Of a stretch of 64,000 nucleotides of DNA, positions 45,501-53,883 are shown piece after piece. Numbering within the stretch: the stretch's first letter is position 1; each line of letters opens with the position of its first letter. The stretch spans positions 62,001-126,000 of the forward strand of contig NZ_CABVII010000001.1 in the NCBI RefSeq assembly GCF_902497995.1, given 5' to 3'. The notes below the pieces were generated by a model. It saw only the letters and a program-made list of their open reading frames with translations. It was not told the origin of the DNA and made no database searches. The position numbers were made by a program, and so were the translations under genes. The stretch is from Pseudomonas fluorescens (GTDB lineage: Bacteria > Pseudomonadota > Gammaproteobacteria > Pseudomonadales > Pseudomonadaceae).

Positions 45501-45880
45501 ACCAGCAGGAGGCGGATTTTACGGCGCCAGAAGGGACCGTGACGCTCGCGCAAATACGCTTGAACGAGGGCGGTCGGTTGCACTCGAGTATCAGGGGATT
45601 CCGTGGCGGCGGGTTGCGCAGGCGGCACAGCATCATCCGCGTCGAGCCGGTCAAAAGCCGAATGCCCCAACTGAAGGCCCAGCAGTCGATACCCTGCCAG
45701 CAGCCCCACCAGGACCAAAGTCGTGGCCGATACCACCCAAAGCCAGATCGTTTGCCGTTCACTGCCGGCCGCAAGCCCCAGCGACTCGGGGTCATGCCAA
45801 ACCAGCACCCCCAAGATCACACCGGTCAGCAACAGCAGGCCAACCAGCATCCCCATTCCTACAGCGTGGCGAAACTGCAT
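42506..45880 (-). CDS. tssM: T6SS membrane protein TssM (IcmF/VasK family)
   Basis: 1124 residues. Two N-terminal membrane segments (VGMGMLVGLLLLTGVILGVL and WVVSATTLVLVGLLAGYRLL), a cytoplasmic region, a third segment (IGSALVMGLALVWGAGLLLS) and a long periplasmic part. The C terminus has the DUF1215/VasK end with FSWPGFSSHPGTRLTWISVQ and GDYEGTWGLIRLLEKARV. TssM anchors the T6SS membrane complex with TssJ and TssL. The cytoplasmic NTP-binding stretch is weak. No tssJ, tssK or tssL adjoin, so it is an orphan or satellite copy. Confidence 0.88.
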   Translation of the reverse strand: MQFRHAVGMGMLVGLLLLTGVILGVLVWHDPESLGLAAGSERQTIWLWVVSATTLVLVGLLAGYRLLGLQLGHSAFDRLDADDAVPPAQPAATESPDTRVQPTALVQAYLRERHGPFWRRKIRLLLVVGEPEQIHAIAPGLTQKNWLEGQDTVLIWGGSVQGNVEDAPFAQYRRLNRWRALDGVIWALNKEQSSDAAAMGAGVRYLQALARQLHWQLPLYLWQVCYSEWPQPKRTTQPVGCLLPARATAVDLETGLDKLILPLRQSGWAQIFGDMKHDFLLRLSRDLQAEGIPRWRQALAPLFGEFARGLPLRGLWFSLPLPEHQGHAAHHWPIDPAWQGVLDDKTVHSRRLGSHPVRIGSALVMGLALVWGAGLLLSFATNRVHIAQVQSSLASLEQAGQGDAQLLALNDLMRELARLDYRAEHGAPWYQRFGLNQNQNLLQVVQPIYVEANQRLLRDPAAANLQAKLTALIKLPPGSAERGQRAREAYDQLKAYLMLARPERTDAAFLANILQAAEPTRAGLSPGLWQGLAPSLWQFYAEHLAAHPEWRIEADPKLVAQARQVLLGQLGQRNAETSLYQQVLDAAANHAPALSLAQMVGDTEAGALFTSRASVPGVFTRQAWDGQVRQAIEAIAEARREEIDWVLSDNPTDLAADLTPDVLKARLTERYFKDYASAWLDFLNRLRWQPAASLGEVIDQLTLMSDVRQSPLIALMNTLAYQGQAGVRGPALAESLVKSAQKLVGQAPVPVIDQQLQGPRGPLDATFGPLLAVLGTDAEGRSDSDRLSLQAFLTRVTRVRLKLQQVDNATDPQAMTQALAQSVFQGKNVDLTDTQAYGSLLAASLGTEWGQVGETLFVQPLDQAWQRVLQPSAAGLNRQWQRAIVSDWHSAFAGRFPFAATASDASLPMLGQMIRADSGRIDQFLQQQLGGVLRREGSRWVADPRHSQGLRFNPQFLSAINQLSHLADVLYTDGGMGLSFELRGKPVRDVVQTTFVLNGETHEYFNQKESWQRFSWPGFSSHPGTRLTWISVQANERLFGDYEGTWGLIRLLEKARVTPLNDSDSLHRLQVRAPDGLDLTWNLRTELGTGPLALLKLRGFTLPRQIFLSESDGSVPGARKRRIK

Positions 45881-45889
45881 GCGAGATTC

Positions 45890-47116
45890 CTATTTAGAAA
45901 GTGCTGACACCGGCATCAAGACCGTGCCCCAGAGTCCGGCCGTGGCCGGGCCACCACCACTGAAAATCAACTGCGCTCCAGCGCCGCGCTCAATCGTCTG
46001 CGTCGCGGCAGCGATGGCCAGCCAAGGGGATGTTTTTCCCGGATGCCCCAGCAACGCATCCAGATCGCAAGGCGCCTGCTGGCCCAGCATGGGTTCTTCA
46101 GCCAACACGGTTGCGATGGCGGCATGACGTTGTGGGTCGATACCCACCCGCCAGGCCTTCTCGATTGACTTCGCTTCAAGCGGCACCCAGTCGAGGGCTT
46201 GACGTGTGGCGTAGAGCAGATCTGCTTCGGTAGGCTTGCGCTCCTGCTCAGGACGGTGCAGGTAGGCGATCGGCGCCAGGGTGGTTTGCGTCAGGCGGTT
46301 GCCGAACAACACGCCGACGGCGACTTCTGCCGTGCCCTCGGGCTGTTCCGGTGCAAAACGCACGGCCACTACCATGAGCAACGCCTGGTCGCCGATGCGC
46401 TGGTCGAGCCATTGGTCCAGCGCGGCCAGCCCACTGCCCTCGACAGGTACCGTCGATTGGCGGATGCCGGACTCGCGCCATGCCTTTCGCCACACTCGGC
46501 GCCACTGGTCCTCAGACAAACCGCTATCGACTTCCAGCAACAGAGCCAGTGGCGCGCTATCAGGCAATCGCGCCAGGGTTGCCGCCAAGTCGGCGAGCAC
46601 GGGTGTAAGTGTTCGCAGCAGTATTCGTTTGAGATCTGCATCCGTATCGTCTGACAGGCGACTATGACTAGACGTTGTCAGGTCCAGCCTGGACGGTTGA
46701 GCTTTCAGGGCTTTGGTTGCGCTCAGCAAGGCATCCAATTGTGCTGCCGGTTGCTCCCCTGGCGCTCGAAGTGCGGTGTACAAACTCACGCCCAATACTT
46801 GCTGCGAGCGTCGACCCTGACGAATCTTGCGGATCAGGTCTTTTTCGCGGGCTTCATCCCAGCCGTCGGCAGCAGATTGTTCGCCTATATGACGTAGCAC
46901 TCGCGCAAACCCCAGCACGCACCAACTCAGGATCGGTACGCCTACCGCCAGACCCCAGAAATCAACAGGCTTCTGGGGCAATGTTTCGTCGCCGAACAGT
47001 AAGGTCCCTGCTACCCCCAACAACAAACCGGACAGCAGCAAGCCGAGCCACAACCAGGCACGAGGCCGTGCGGGACGTGGCGCGAGAGGTGGAACTTTAT
47101 CCAGTCTGATGGGCAT
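45890..47116 (-). CDS. T6SS-associated membrane protein, hypothetical
   Basis: 408 residues with two N-terminal membrane segments (AWLWLGLLLSGLLLGVAGTL and WGLAVGVPILSWCVLGFARV). The soluble part has LALLLEVDSGLSEDQWRRVW and a C-terminal GAGAQLIFSGGGPATAGLWG. Placed directly before tssM (9-bp gap), and I recall similar proteins near vgrG/tssM islands in Pseudomonas. No enzymatic motif is seen. It may stabilise or modify the TssM assembly. Confidence 0.65.
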   Translation of the reverse strand: MPIRLDKVPPLAPRPARPRAWLWLGLLLSGLLLGVAGTLLFGDETLPQKPVDFWGLAVGVPILSWCVLGFARVLRHIGEQSAADGWDEAREKDLIRKIRQGRRSQQVLGVSLYTALRAPGEQPAAQLDALLSATKALKAQPSRLDLTTSSHSRLSDDTDADLKRILLRTLTPVLADLAATLARLPDSAPLALLLEVDSGLSEDQWRRVWRKAWRESGIRQSTVPVEGSGLAALDQWLDQRIGDQALLMVVAVRFAPEQPEGTAEVAVGVLFGNRLTQTTLAPIAYLHRPEQERKPTEADLLYATRQALDWVPLEAKSIEKAWRVGIDPQRHAAIATVLAEEPMLGQQAPCDLDALLGHPGKTSPWLAIAAATQTIERGAGAQLIFSGGGPATAGLWGTVLMPVSALSK

Positions 47117-47118
47117 AG

Positions 47119-47382
47119 TTAGCGCGCTCCCGTTTCAGACAGGGATGATATCAATGCACAACGGCTGATGTGGAGAAGGCCAACAAATGTAAGCGGATCA
47201 ACACTGTCTTTAATCGGTGAGTGACCTTCAGCAATGATCATACGACCGTAGACTGGAATCGGACAACGCAACAGATCGTCATTACAGATCGCATCGATAT
47301 TTACGAGCTTCATTACAACGAAGCCTGGAAAAACGGTTCCCTCGTCGGTGTTTTTTCTACGACCATTGCGTTTGCCACTCAT
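47119..47382 (-). CDS. Small hypothetical protein of the T6SS satellite
   Basis: 87 residues from the ATG at 47382 with GGGG 8 nt upstream (a longer start at 47394 is possible). It ends 2 bp before the next gene, so it belongs to the same transcript. The middle reads ICNDDLLRCPIPVYGRMIIA. A degenerate PAAR domain is conceivable from position and size but the sequence match is weak. Function unassigned. Confidence 0.5.
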   Translation of the reverse strand: MSGKRNGRRKNTDEGTVFPGFVVMKLVNIDAICNDDLLRCPIPVYGRMIIAEGHSPIKDSVDPLTFVGLLHISRCALISSLSETGAR

Positions 47383-47743
47383 ACTCAACCCCATTCTAGA
47401 ACCCTGCGCTTAATCTCACAGGCTCTCTTTAGTAATATTCAAAAATCAAAGCCATGGATCGCCTTGCTATAAATAGTCTACGCACACACCAAACACAGCA
47501 TCGCCCCTCCTACTTCAATAGGTCGATATACTTCCACGCGACCGAGTTCGCCGCTGCGACTGACCAAAAATATATTTAATTAAAATTTAATCATTTTTTG
47601 CACCTACTAGTTCGCCCTGCCGAACCATTCGGATAACGTCGCGCTCACGAACTCCACCCCCCTTCGAAAGAAGAGTGTTTTTGCCGGCGCTTGTAGTTCT
47701 TCGACGGGCCTTGCGGTGCCTACGACATTGAAAATTATAAATA
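47383..47743. other. Intergenic region in the T6SS satellite
   Basis: About 360 bp between the candidate immunity gene and the small gene upstream of the TssM operon. It is AT-rich around 47560-47600 and contains no ORF I can support. It should hold the promoter for the small gene/tssM transcript. Confidence 0.4.
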
Positions 47744-48187
47744 CTAATTTTCCGTGTTGCATTTGCACGTCACTTCGTTGATTTCTTCCTTTTTCTGGCA
47801 GGAAAGGTGATCTGCCAGTCCATTATAAAATATTGCTTCGCAGGACATAACTGTCTCTCCAATGGGCTGTAGGGGGGTCACTCCAATTTTAAATAGAAGT
47901 TTTCCATCTTTGAAGGCGCCCTCTTTGACATCCACAGCTGTGTATCCGTCATCAAAGCCTTTACCAGCTAATGAGCAGATTCGTTTCTCTGCTGATACCG
48001 TCCCTCTACCGCCAGGAAGCAAATTTTGGATAACAATACATGACTCATCCGATGAAATAAGATATCGAACCAAAAGATCTCCTACGTCGCCTGTCCCTGC
48101 CATAATTACTCTCTTGTAGTTAAATTCAGAAGCCTCACCCAAGCCAGCGGCGAAAACAGCCAGTACAAATAAAAAAATTGTTTTCAT
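47744..48187 (-). CDS. Candidate immunity protein, exported
   Basis: 147 residues with a signal peptide (MKTIFLFVLAVFAAGLGEAS). The mature part has about six Cys (ESCIVI, RICSLAG, MSCEAIF, LSCQ, VTCKCN), so a disulfide-stabilised periplasmic protein is likely. Its ATG overlaps the effector stop (ATGA at 48187-48184). A periplasmic partner made together with a cell-wall-degrading effector is exactly how T6SS immunity proteins are organised. Family not recognised. Confidence 0.65.
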   Translation of the reverse strand: MKTIFLFVLAVFAAGLGEASEFNYKRVIMAGTGDVGDLLVRYLISSDESCIVIQNLLPGGRGTVSAEKRICSLAGKGFDDGYTAVDVKEGAFKDGKLLFKIGVTPLQPIGETVMSCEAIFYNGLADHLSCQKKEEINEVTCKCNTEN

Positions 48188-50817
48188 TGCTTTATATACT
48201 CCGCTCTTCGCTTAAACCTATCGTCTGGGACGTTCGACCAACGATCTTTATTGGACATTATATTTCTTACCAGCCCAATATCACTTTCAACAAAGGGCTT
48301 TTGAATGAAAGTTCTCGCATGCGTGGTATAATCACCTCTATAAATCAGGTCAATTACAATATCTTGAATCTTGCTGTTCACCATTCCCCAGACGAGTACA
48401 CCATAAGCATCTTTGGCTGCTGCTGCACTCGATATACGAACCACATCTTTTTTCATGTAATCATAAACAGGCAAGAACAGTTCATACTGCTGCTTTCTAG
48501 AAACCCTATGCTTTCGGATAGCCATCGGAGCGTTATCGATATAATTCTTCGCTGCTGTACCATGAAGACCTTTAGCCCCGATCAGCCAAGTTAGCAGCGG
48601 CTCTTCAATGCCTACTGCATACAGGTCTTTTCTTGGATTAGGCCGCTGACCTAGATCGTAACCACGGCCAATTGTTACTCCAGATACGCCACCCGGCCAG
48701 TGCGCAACTCTACTGAAGTATCTGTACGATGGGTGCGACTCATCCTCTATATCATTGCCTTCGGCATCAAAGGTTAGTTGACCATAAGGTACTGTTAGCC
48801 AGCGCAAATCGTTCTGATCATCAACGGCGAAGAAACTGCTTACCAATCCCACAGGATGAAAGTAATAAACCTCCCCATGCGCCGGAAGCCCAACTCCCGC
48901 CGCCACCTCCCCCCACCAACACATCTGCCTGATCCGCTGCTTCTCCGCCAACCAATTCAAATGTGGCGTCGAACCACTATGCCCAAGTACCTCATCCAGC
49001 CGGTCCCACTTGCCCGGCTTGTGGTACCACTCGCTTTCACAATTGACGATCAACTGCGAAATAGACTGCGCATGGGCGGGCAGGCTGATTGCCGTTCGCA
49101 GCTCTTCAGCCGTCATCCTGCCATCGCGGTTGGCGTCGATGATGTCGTACAGCCGGGTCTTCAATGGCCCCGTGTCGCCTTCATCCGCCATGGGGCCGAA
49201 ACGCTCGAGTTGCGCTTCGCTCAGGCGTTTAACCGCGCGCAGGAATGAGGCCAGGAACTCCTGAGGGACGTCGTATTCGTCGATGATGTCGTAGCCTTCC
49301 CAAGACCAGGGGCTGAGCCAAGGCGTGACGCCGACTTCTTCGCGCACCCAGCCATTGAGCAGCTGGTTGCCGGCGTCGTGGAGCAGTCCATCCAGGCGAT
49401 ACCAGTTGCTGGCGTTGCGGCTTTCGCGCGCGGCCACCTGAATTTTCCTGTCGGCCGGCAGCTCATCCAGCACGCTTTGGGGGACCAGCAGGTCGGCAGC
49501 ACTGAGCGGGCTGGCGGCACTCAATACCTTCAGTTGGGCGGCAGTGACATTCTCTTGATGAGGCACCACGGCGGTGCCTTTGGCGAACTTCAGCCAGGTT
49601 CTGTCTTTATCCGGTATGTGCTGGGCCCAGGCGCGACTGTCCTCGATGAATAAATCGACGTCATCGTTACTGAATACTTCCAGGTGCAGCTTTTCCTCTG
49701 GGTGATCCGCGCCGCCGTCCTGATACTTGCCGAGGTGACCGATCAACGCGCCCGCCTTGATGGGGACAGGCGAGTCGAGCACCACCACGCGATCCGCCGC
49801 CAACGGTTCCTGCGCACCTTCCAGCGAGTCGAAATGCACATACTGATTCACGCGTTCCAGCTTACGAAATTCGCCTTCACCGCTGACCCTGACTACCGTC
49901 CCAACCGGCAGCTCTAAAAGTTTCTCGCTAGTAACGCTTGGTTCGGCGCGCACATTGACCCACTCCTGCGACGATGTGATGCGGTACTCGTGATCGCCAA
50001 CAGGTTTCAGAAGGCTGGCGGCGAGGTAGCCCGCTATCGAGCCATCGGCGTTGATCAGTTTGGCCGGCCCGAGGCTGTTCTCCAGCTTGCGGTAGTCCCC
50101 CTCGCCACTGACGGTCACCTCGGCACCCCGTGGCAGGAGGTCGATCACCTTGCCCGGCCATGCCTTGATGCGCACGTTCAGGCCACGTTCTTCAAGGTTT
50201 CCGGGGCGGACGTCGTTCACCGTCTGTTTGACGTGACGGGTCGGTCCCTCGGGCCAAAACGCCGGACGAGCGAGGGTGGCGTCCTCCCGGTACACCGACC
50301 AATCCCGCAGGTGCATGTACAGACTGTAAAAGATCAGGCTGGGCGGTGAGTCCGGGCTGCCTTCGAGCTTCGGTGGCTGAAGTCGGTGGCGAACCAGCAC
50401 GAAATTGCGCGAAAACGGTTTTTCTACGGTTTGTTTACTGACGAAGTAAGTCGTGGTCGGCGCTTGCGTGTCGATGCGGTACGCCACCACCTCACCGTCG
50501 GCCAGGCACTGCACGCTGGATTGATCCAGGGTGTCGGCGGTGCCGCTGTCGAAGTGCACGCCGCCGTGCCAGAGGCCGCTGCGTCCCAAGGGGAAATAGC
50601 CTGCTTCCGCTTTGGCCAGGTGGGTCAGCTGCAACAGCGGATTGCGTTTGTCCTTGACCGGATCTTTGTCCTTGAACGGATGGCTCCAGTTTTTCAGCGG
50701 TGGCAGGGCGTCGGTGCTGGGTTGCGCAGACAACTGGACGGGACGCGTGTCAGGCGTCGGGAAGACCGGTGATGCCGGCCGATCCAATCCAAAAAGTCGG
50801 GCAAGCAAGTTGGCCAT
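48184..50817 (-). CDS. T6SS cell-wall effector: degenerate LytM-like, SH3-like, EF-hand and lysozyme-like domains
   Basis: 877 residues from the ATG at 50817 (AAGGAG upstream; the frame back to 50892 overlaps vgrG). An M23/LytM-like part spans about 80-390: WHGGVHFD near 84 and KLHLEVF near 376, in which the usual HxGxD and HxH are altered. Two SH3-like segments occur at about 213-275 and 280-330 (SGEGDYRKLENS, WVNVRAEPSVTSEKL). An EF-hand loop DANRDGRMTAEE lies at 561-572. The C-terminal region has VNCESEWYHKPGKWD and VSGVTIGRGYDLGQ (about 711-724), as in pesticin/T4-lysozyme-like muramidases. It follows vgrG by 34 bp, so VgrG is probably its carrier. Confidence 0.75.
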   Translation of the reverse strand: MANLLARLFGLDRPASPVFPTPDTRPVQLSAQPSTDALPPLKNWSHPFKDKDPVKDKRNPLLQLTHLAKAEAGYFPLGRSGLWHGGVHFDSGTADTLDQSSVQCLADGEVVAYRIDTQAPTTTYFVSKQTVEKPFSRNFVLVRHRLQPPKLEGSPDSPPSLIFYSLYMHLRDWSVYREDATLARPAFWPEGPTRHVKQTVNDVRPGNLEERGLNVRIKAWPGKVIDLLPRGAEVTVSGEGDYRKLENSLGPAKLINADGSIAGYLAASLLKPVGDHEYRITSSQEWVNVRAEPSVTSEKLLELPVGTVVRVSGEGEFRKLERVNQYVHFDSLEGAQEPLAADRVVVLDSPVPIKAGALIGHLGKYQDGGADHPEEKLHLEVFSNDDVDLFIEDSRAWAQHIPDKDRTWLKFAKGTAVVPHQENVTAAQLKVLSAASPLSAADLLVPQSVLDELPADRKIQVAARESRNASNWYRLDGLLHDAGNQLLNGWVREEVGVTPWLSPWSWEGYDIIDEYDVPQEFLASFLRAVKRLSEAQLERFGPMADEGDTGPLKTRLYDIIDANRDGRMTAEELRTAISLPAHAQSISQLIVNCESEWYHKPGKWDRLDEVLGHSGSTPHLNWLAEKQRIRQMCWWGEVAAGVGLPAHGEVYYFHPVGLVSSFFAVDDQNDLRWLTVPYGQLTFDAEGNDIEDESHPSYRYFSRVAHWPGGVSGVTIGRGYDLGQRPNPRKDLYAVGIEEPLLTWLIGAKGLHGTAAKNYIDNAPMAIRKHRVSRKQQYELFLPVYDYMKKDVVRISSAAAAKDAYGVLVWGMVNSKIQDIVIDLIYRGDYTTHARTFIQKPFVESDIGLVRNIMSNKDRWSNVPDDRFKRRAEYIKQ

Positions 50818-50851
50818 GTTGAATGTCGCTCCTTGTTTTGCGAAAAAGGGG

Positions 50852-53230
50852 TCAGCCGGAGAAATCCGTACGCCCAAGAGACGTGGAGTCATGCTCGGTT
50901 AATTGAGCTAGCGGTGGTATTTCCAGCAATTGCTTGGCGGCACCGCTGTAGTCGAATTGCGCGGACTTGACCTTGTAATCACCTGCCGTTCCCGATTCGA
51001 TGCTGGAGGGGTCGAGGGTGATGTAGCTGCCGCCGGCGTTGAGGGTGATTTTCTTCTTGGCGGTGATGTGGATTTCGTCCTCGGTGCTGGTGATCGCCAG
51101 GCCGTGGCGAGCCATCAATTCCAGTTTGTCGTTCTGCGCCTGGACGCTCACCGGCCCGTGGTTGGCAATTAGCTTGATGCCCAGCTTGCGTACAAACACG
51201 CTCAACCCCTGCCCTACGCCGATGAACAAGCGCTTGACCACGCTGAGGTCGGCTTCGCCACCGGCGTTGAGCATCAGGTTGGTTTGCGCGGCCAGTTGCA
51301 GGTGTTTGCCGCTGGTGAGGGCGATGCCCTGGGGTGCGCTGAGCAGCAGGACGGAGGACTTGAGCTGCTCCAGTTCTTGCCGGAGCAGGTTCAGTTGCGC
51401 GGTCACGTCGGCGGGATCTGCATTGGCGGCCTGGGCATCGACGGAGAGCGATTGCAGCTGCTCACCCGCCTGTTGCAGGCGGCCGATGGCCGCGCTCATG
51501 TCGAGGACCTGCCCCTGCGCCTTGGTCTGCTCCTCGGCACTGATCAACAGCCCCTTCCCCGCCCGAATCGCCCCCCAACCATCCGTGCGCAGCTCAAACC
51601 CTTCACCGCGCTTCTGCTGCTCGGCATCGACCAAATGCCCGAGATTCAGCTGACTCTTGCCACTGTGCTCGGTACTGAGCTTGACGTGCTCCTCGCCCCG
51701 CGTGTCCTCCATCCGCAGCTTGTTGTTGGCCGGCGTGCGCAGCACGTTGCGCTTGTAATTGCGTGCGCGCAGGGTCACGTGGTCCGGGTGCTGGCTGTCG
51801 TGCAGGGCGTGGGCGATGTAGGGGCGGTCCGGGTCGCCCTGTTCGAAGGCCACCGCGACTTCGGTGCCGGCGATCAGTGGCAAATGCAGGCCGTGGGTGT
51901 CGCCGGCGTAGGGCCGGGCCAGGCGCAGCCACATGCTTTCCTGGCCGGGTTTCCAGGTGTCGCGGTCGAACAGGAAGTGCACGCGGTAGCGGCCTTCGAC
52001 GTCGATTTCGGCGTAGGGGTCGTGTTTTTGCGGGCTGCTGACCCGGGCCGGGACGGTGCCGGCGATTTGCGGTTTGGCCAGCAGCGGTGGGCGAAAGCAC
52101 ACGCTTTCCGAATAGGGGATGGCCTGGAAATTGGCTTGGAAGCTGGCATCGCGGGCGGCGTGGGTGCGCAGGTGGGTGATCACCGTGCCGGGGGCGAAGG
52201 CCTGGGGCGCCCCGCCGGTGATGTTCAGCACCTGGCCGGGGGCCAGGGTGGCGCTGCTGCTGGTGCCGCTGAGGCGGGTCTGATCGTTGAGGTAGCGTTC
52301 GTGTTGCAGCCGGGCGAAGAAGTAGCCGGTTTCCGGCGGCAGGTCTTCGTAGAACTGGTAGCGGTCGCCGAGGGCGGTGTAGGGTTCGGCGTAGTGGTAG
52401 GCCTCGCCGTAGGTGGTGGTCGCGCCGCGGGTGTGGTCGATCTCGCCGTCCAGGTGGGCGCGGGCGTCACGGTGCTGGTAGGTGCGGATATTGACCTGGC
52501 GTTCCACCACCTGGTGCCGGGTTTGCAAGGCCCAGACGCCGTCCTGCTCGCTGCTGCTCAGACCGGCGGGCGAGTGGTACGGCAGCTCGATGTCGAACTG
52601 GTAATGCAGGTGATCGTCATGGAACCCGACGACGTCGATGTGCAGGCGTTCGTGGCTGGTGAAGCGGTACCAGATGCCGACTTCGGCCAGCAGGCGGGCG
52701 ATGAAGGCCAGGTCGCTTTCGCCGTATTGCATGACTTGCAGGCGCCGGGGGTAGTTGCGCGAGAGCTTGAAGAAAAAATCCTGGCCCTGGAAATGGTGGC
52801 GGCTGCGCAGGATGTGTCCGACGATTTCCGGCACGGACTGGTGTTGATAGAGGCGGAACTGCTGACCACGGGCGAGCCGTGCCAGGCGCGGTTGCAGGGT
52901 GATTTCGTAGCGGGCTTCGTCGACCGAGCCGGACAGGCGTTTGAAGCCGGTGATCACGCCGTTCACGGTGCGCAGCGGTTTGACCTTGAGGTCCCGGGTC
53001 AGGAAGGTGAGCTTTTGCGGTGGGGCGTGCAGGCTGAATTGGACGGCGCGGTTGAGCAGCTGGTCGGCGGCGAGGTCCTGTTCGGTGCAGGTGAATTCGA
53101 TGACGTAGTGGAACGGCTGGCTCAGTTGCTCTTCGCCGTTGAAGGCCAGGACGTCGAGGGTCAGGTCGGAATTGATGACCCACAGTTTGTGGCGGCTGTG
53201 GTCGAAGAAGGTGCGTATGCGCTCGGACAT
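50852..53230 (-). CDS. vgrG: T6SS spike protein VgrG (TssI)
   Basis: 792 residues. N-terminal gp27-like part with FTCTEQDLAADQLLNRAVQF and LQVMQYGESDLAFIARLLAE, then the gp5 OB-fold (FLFDRDTWKPGQESMWLRLA, HGLHLPLIAGTEVAVAFEQG), then a DUF2345 needle and coiled C-terminal stretch (VLDMSAAIGRLQQAGEQLQS). The C terminus is longer than a minimal spike and probably docks the effector. GGAAGG precedes the ATG. It starts the minus-strand vgrG-effector-immunity unit. Confidence 0.95.
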   Translation of the reverse strand: MSERIRTFFDHSRHKLWVINSDLTLDVLAFNGEEQLSQPFHYVIEFTCTEQDLAADQLLNRAVQFSLHAPPQKLTFLTRDLKVKPLRTVNGVITGFKRLSGSVDEARYEITLQPRLARLARGQQFRLYQHQSVPEIVGHILRSRHHFQGQDFFFKLSRNYPRRLQVMQYGESDLAFIARLLAEVGIWYRFTSHERLHIDVVGFHDDHLHYQFDIELPYHSPAGLSSSEQDGVWALQTRHQVVERQVNIRTYQHRDARAHLDGEIDHTRGATTTYGEAYHYAEPYTALGDRYQFYEDLPPETGYFFARLQHERYLNDQTRLSGTSSSATLAPGQVLNITGGAPQAFAPGTVITHLRTHAARDASFQANFQAIPYSESVCFRPPLLAKPQIAGTVPARVSSPQKHDPYAEIDVEGRYRVHFLFDRDTWKPGQESMWLRLARPYAGDTHGLHLPLIAGTEVAVAFEQGDPDRPYIAHALHDSQHPDHVTLRARNYKRNVLRTPANNKLRMEDTRGEEHVKLSTEHSGKSQLNLGHLVDAEQQKRGEGFELRTDGWGAIRAGKGLLISAEEQTKAQGQVLDMSAAIGRLQQAGEQLQSLSVDAQAANADPADVTAQLNLLRQELEQLKSSVLLLSAPQGIALTSGKHLQLAAQTNLMLNAGGEADLSVVKRLFIGVGQGLSVFVRKLGIKLIANHGPVSVQAQNDKLELMARHGLAITSTEDEIHITAKKKITLNAGGSYITLDPSSIESGTAGDYKVKSAQFDYSGAAKQLLEIPPLAQLTEHDSTSLGRTDFSG

Positions 53231-53883
53231 GGTCAGGCCTTCCTGGTCTGAATATTGACGATCAGGAAGGGCTTTGCTTCCACCCTGGTCCTGGGGGATG
53301 GAAGCTTTGGTGAAGTGGACTTAGTTGGAAATAGGACGCTTCTGATGGGGGTGTAGGAAGCGTCGTTATTAAACTGCAGCGAATTTTCCTACTCGCTACA
53401 CCTCCCTTTCCTGACTTCTTTTCTCCCTGGTTCCCCGTACAGTTTCCCGCGCGGTTGGGTGGCACATAGAAAGGTCATAAAGAGCGCTATCGATGGCCGT
53501 ACGACGCCTCATCCGCCTAAGACGTCAGCTTGAGAGTACGCAAAGAATCGAAGAACGGCAGCCCTGGTTAGCGGCTGAGAAACTGTGCAGATCCATCAGC
53601 ACTACGTCGGCAGGCGCTGCATGGCCGGCTGCCAAGTGTCTGCATGCCCGACAAATAGCAATGTAAAATTTCTTGCAAATGGGCTGCGGCCTGCTAAGCC
53701 TTAATTGGACATATTGAACGGCGGATCGCCCTTGGGTGCGATGCGCTTTGCGGATCGACAGAACGCCTTCCTGCATCTCTCCTCTCGCTGGGTGCAGTCG
53801 ATGACCCAAACGTTGTCACCAGCAGTGCTTCGGGGGCTTCCCGTCGTGTCTTAATGTCGGTCCGACCGCAAGGAGGTCGCACC
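53231..53883. other. Intergenic region between vgrG and the cytochrome operon
   Basis: About 650 bp with no supported gene between divergent transcription units, so it holds the promoters for both. Short ORFs here have no coding character or ribosome sites. It may be the boundary of the acquired cytochrome block. Confidence 0.4.

Noticed and set aside
47119..47382. A PAAR spike-tip protein
   Set aside because: Position and size would suit, but the repeated Gly/His PAAR pattern is not visible, so it is left as hypothetical.
51284..53251. A 655-codon plus-strand frame opposite vgrG
   Set aside because: Low-complexity Val/Gly/Ala translation produced by the GC-rich third positions of vgrG; VgrG itself is unmistakable on the minus strand.
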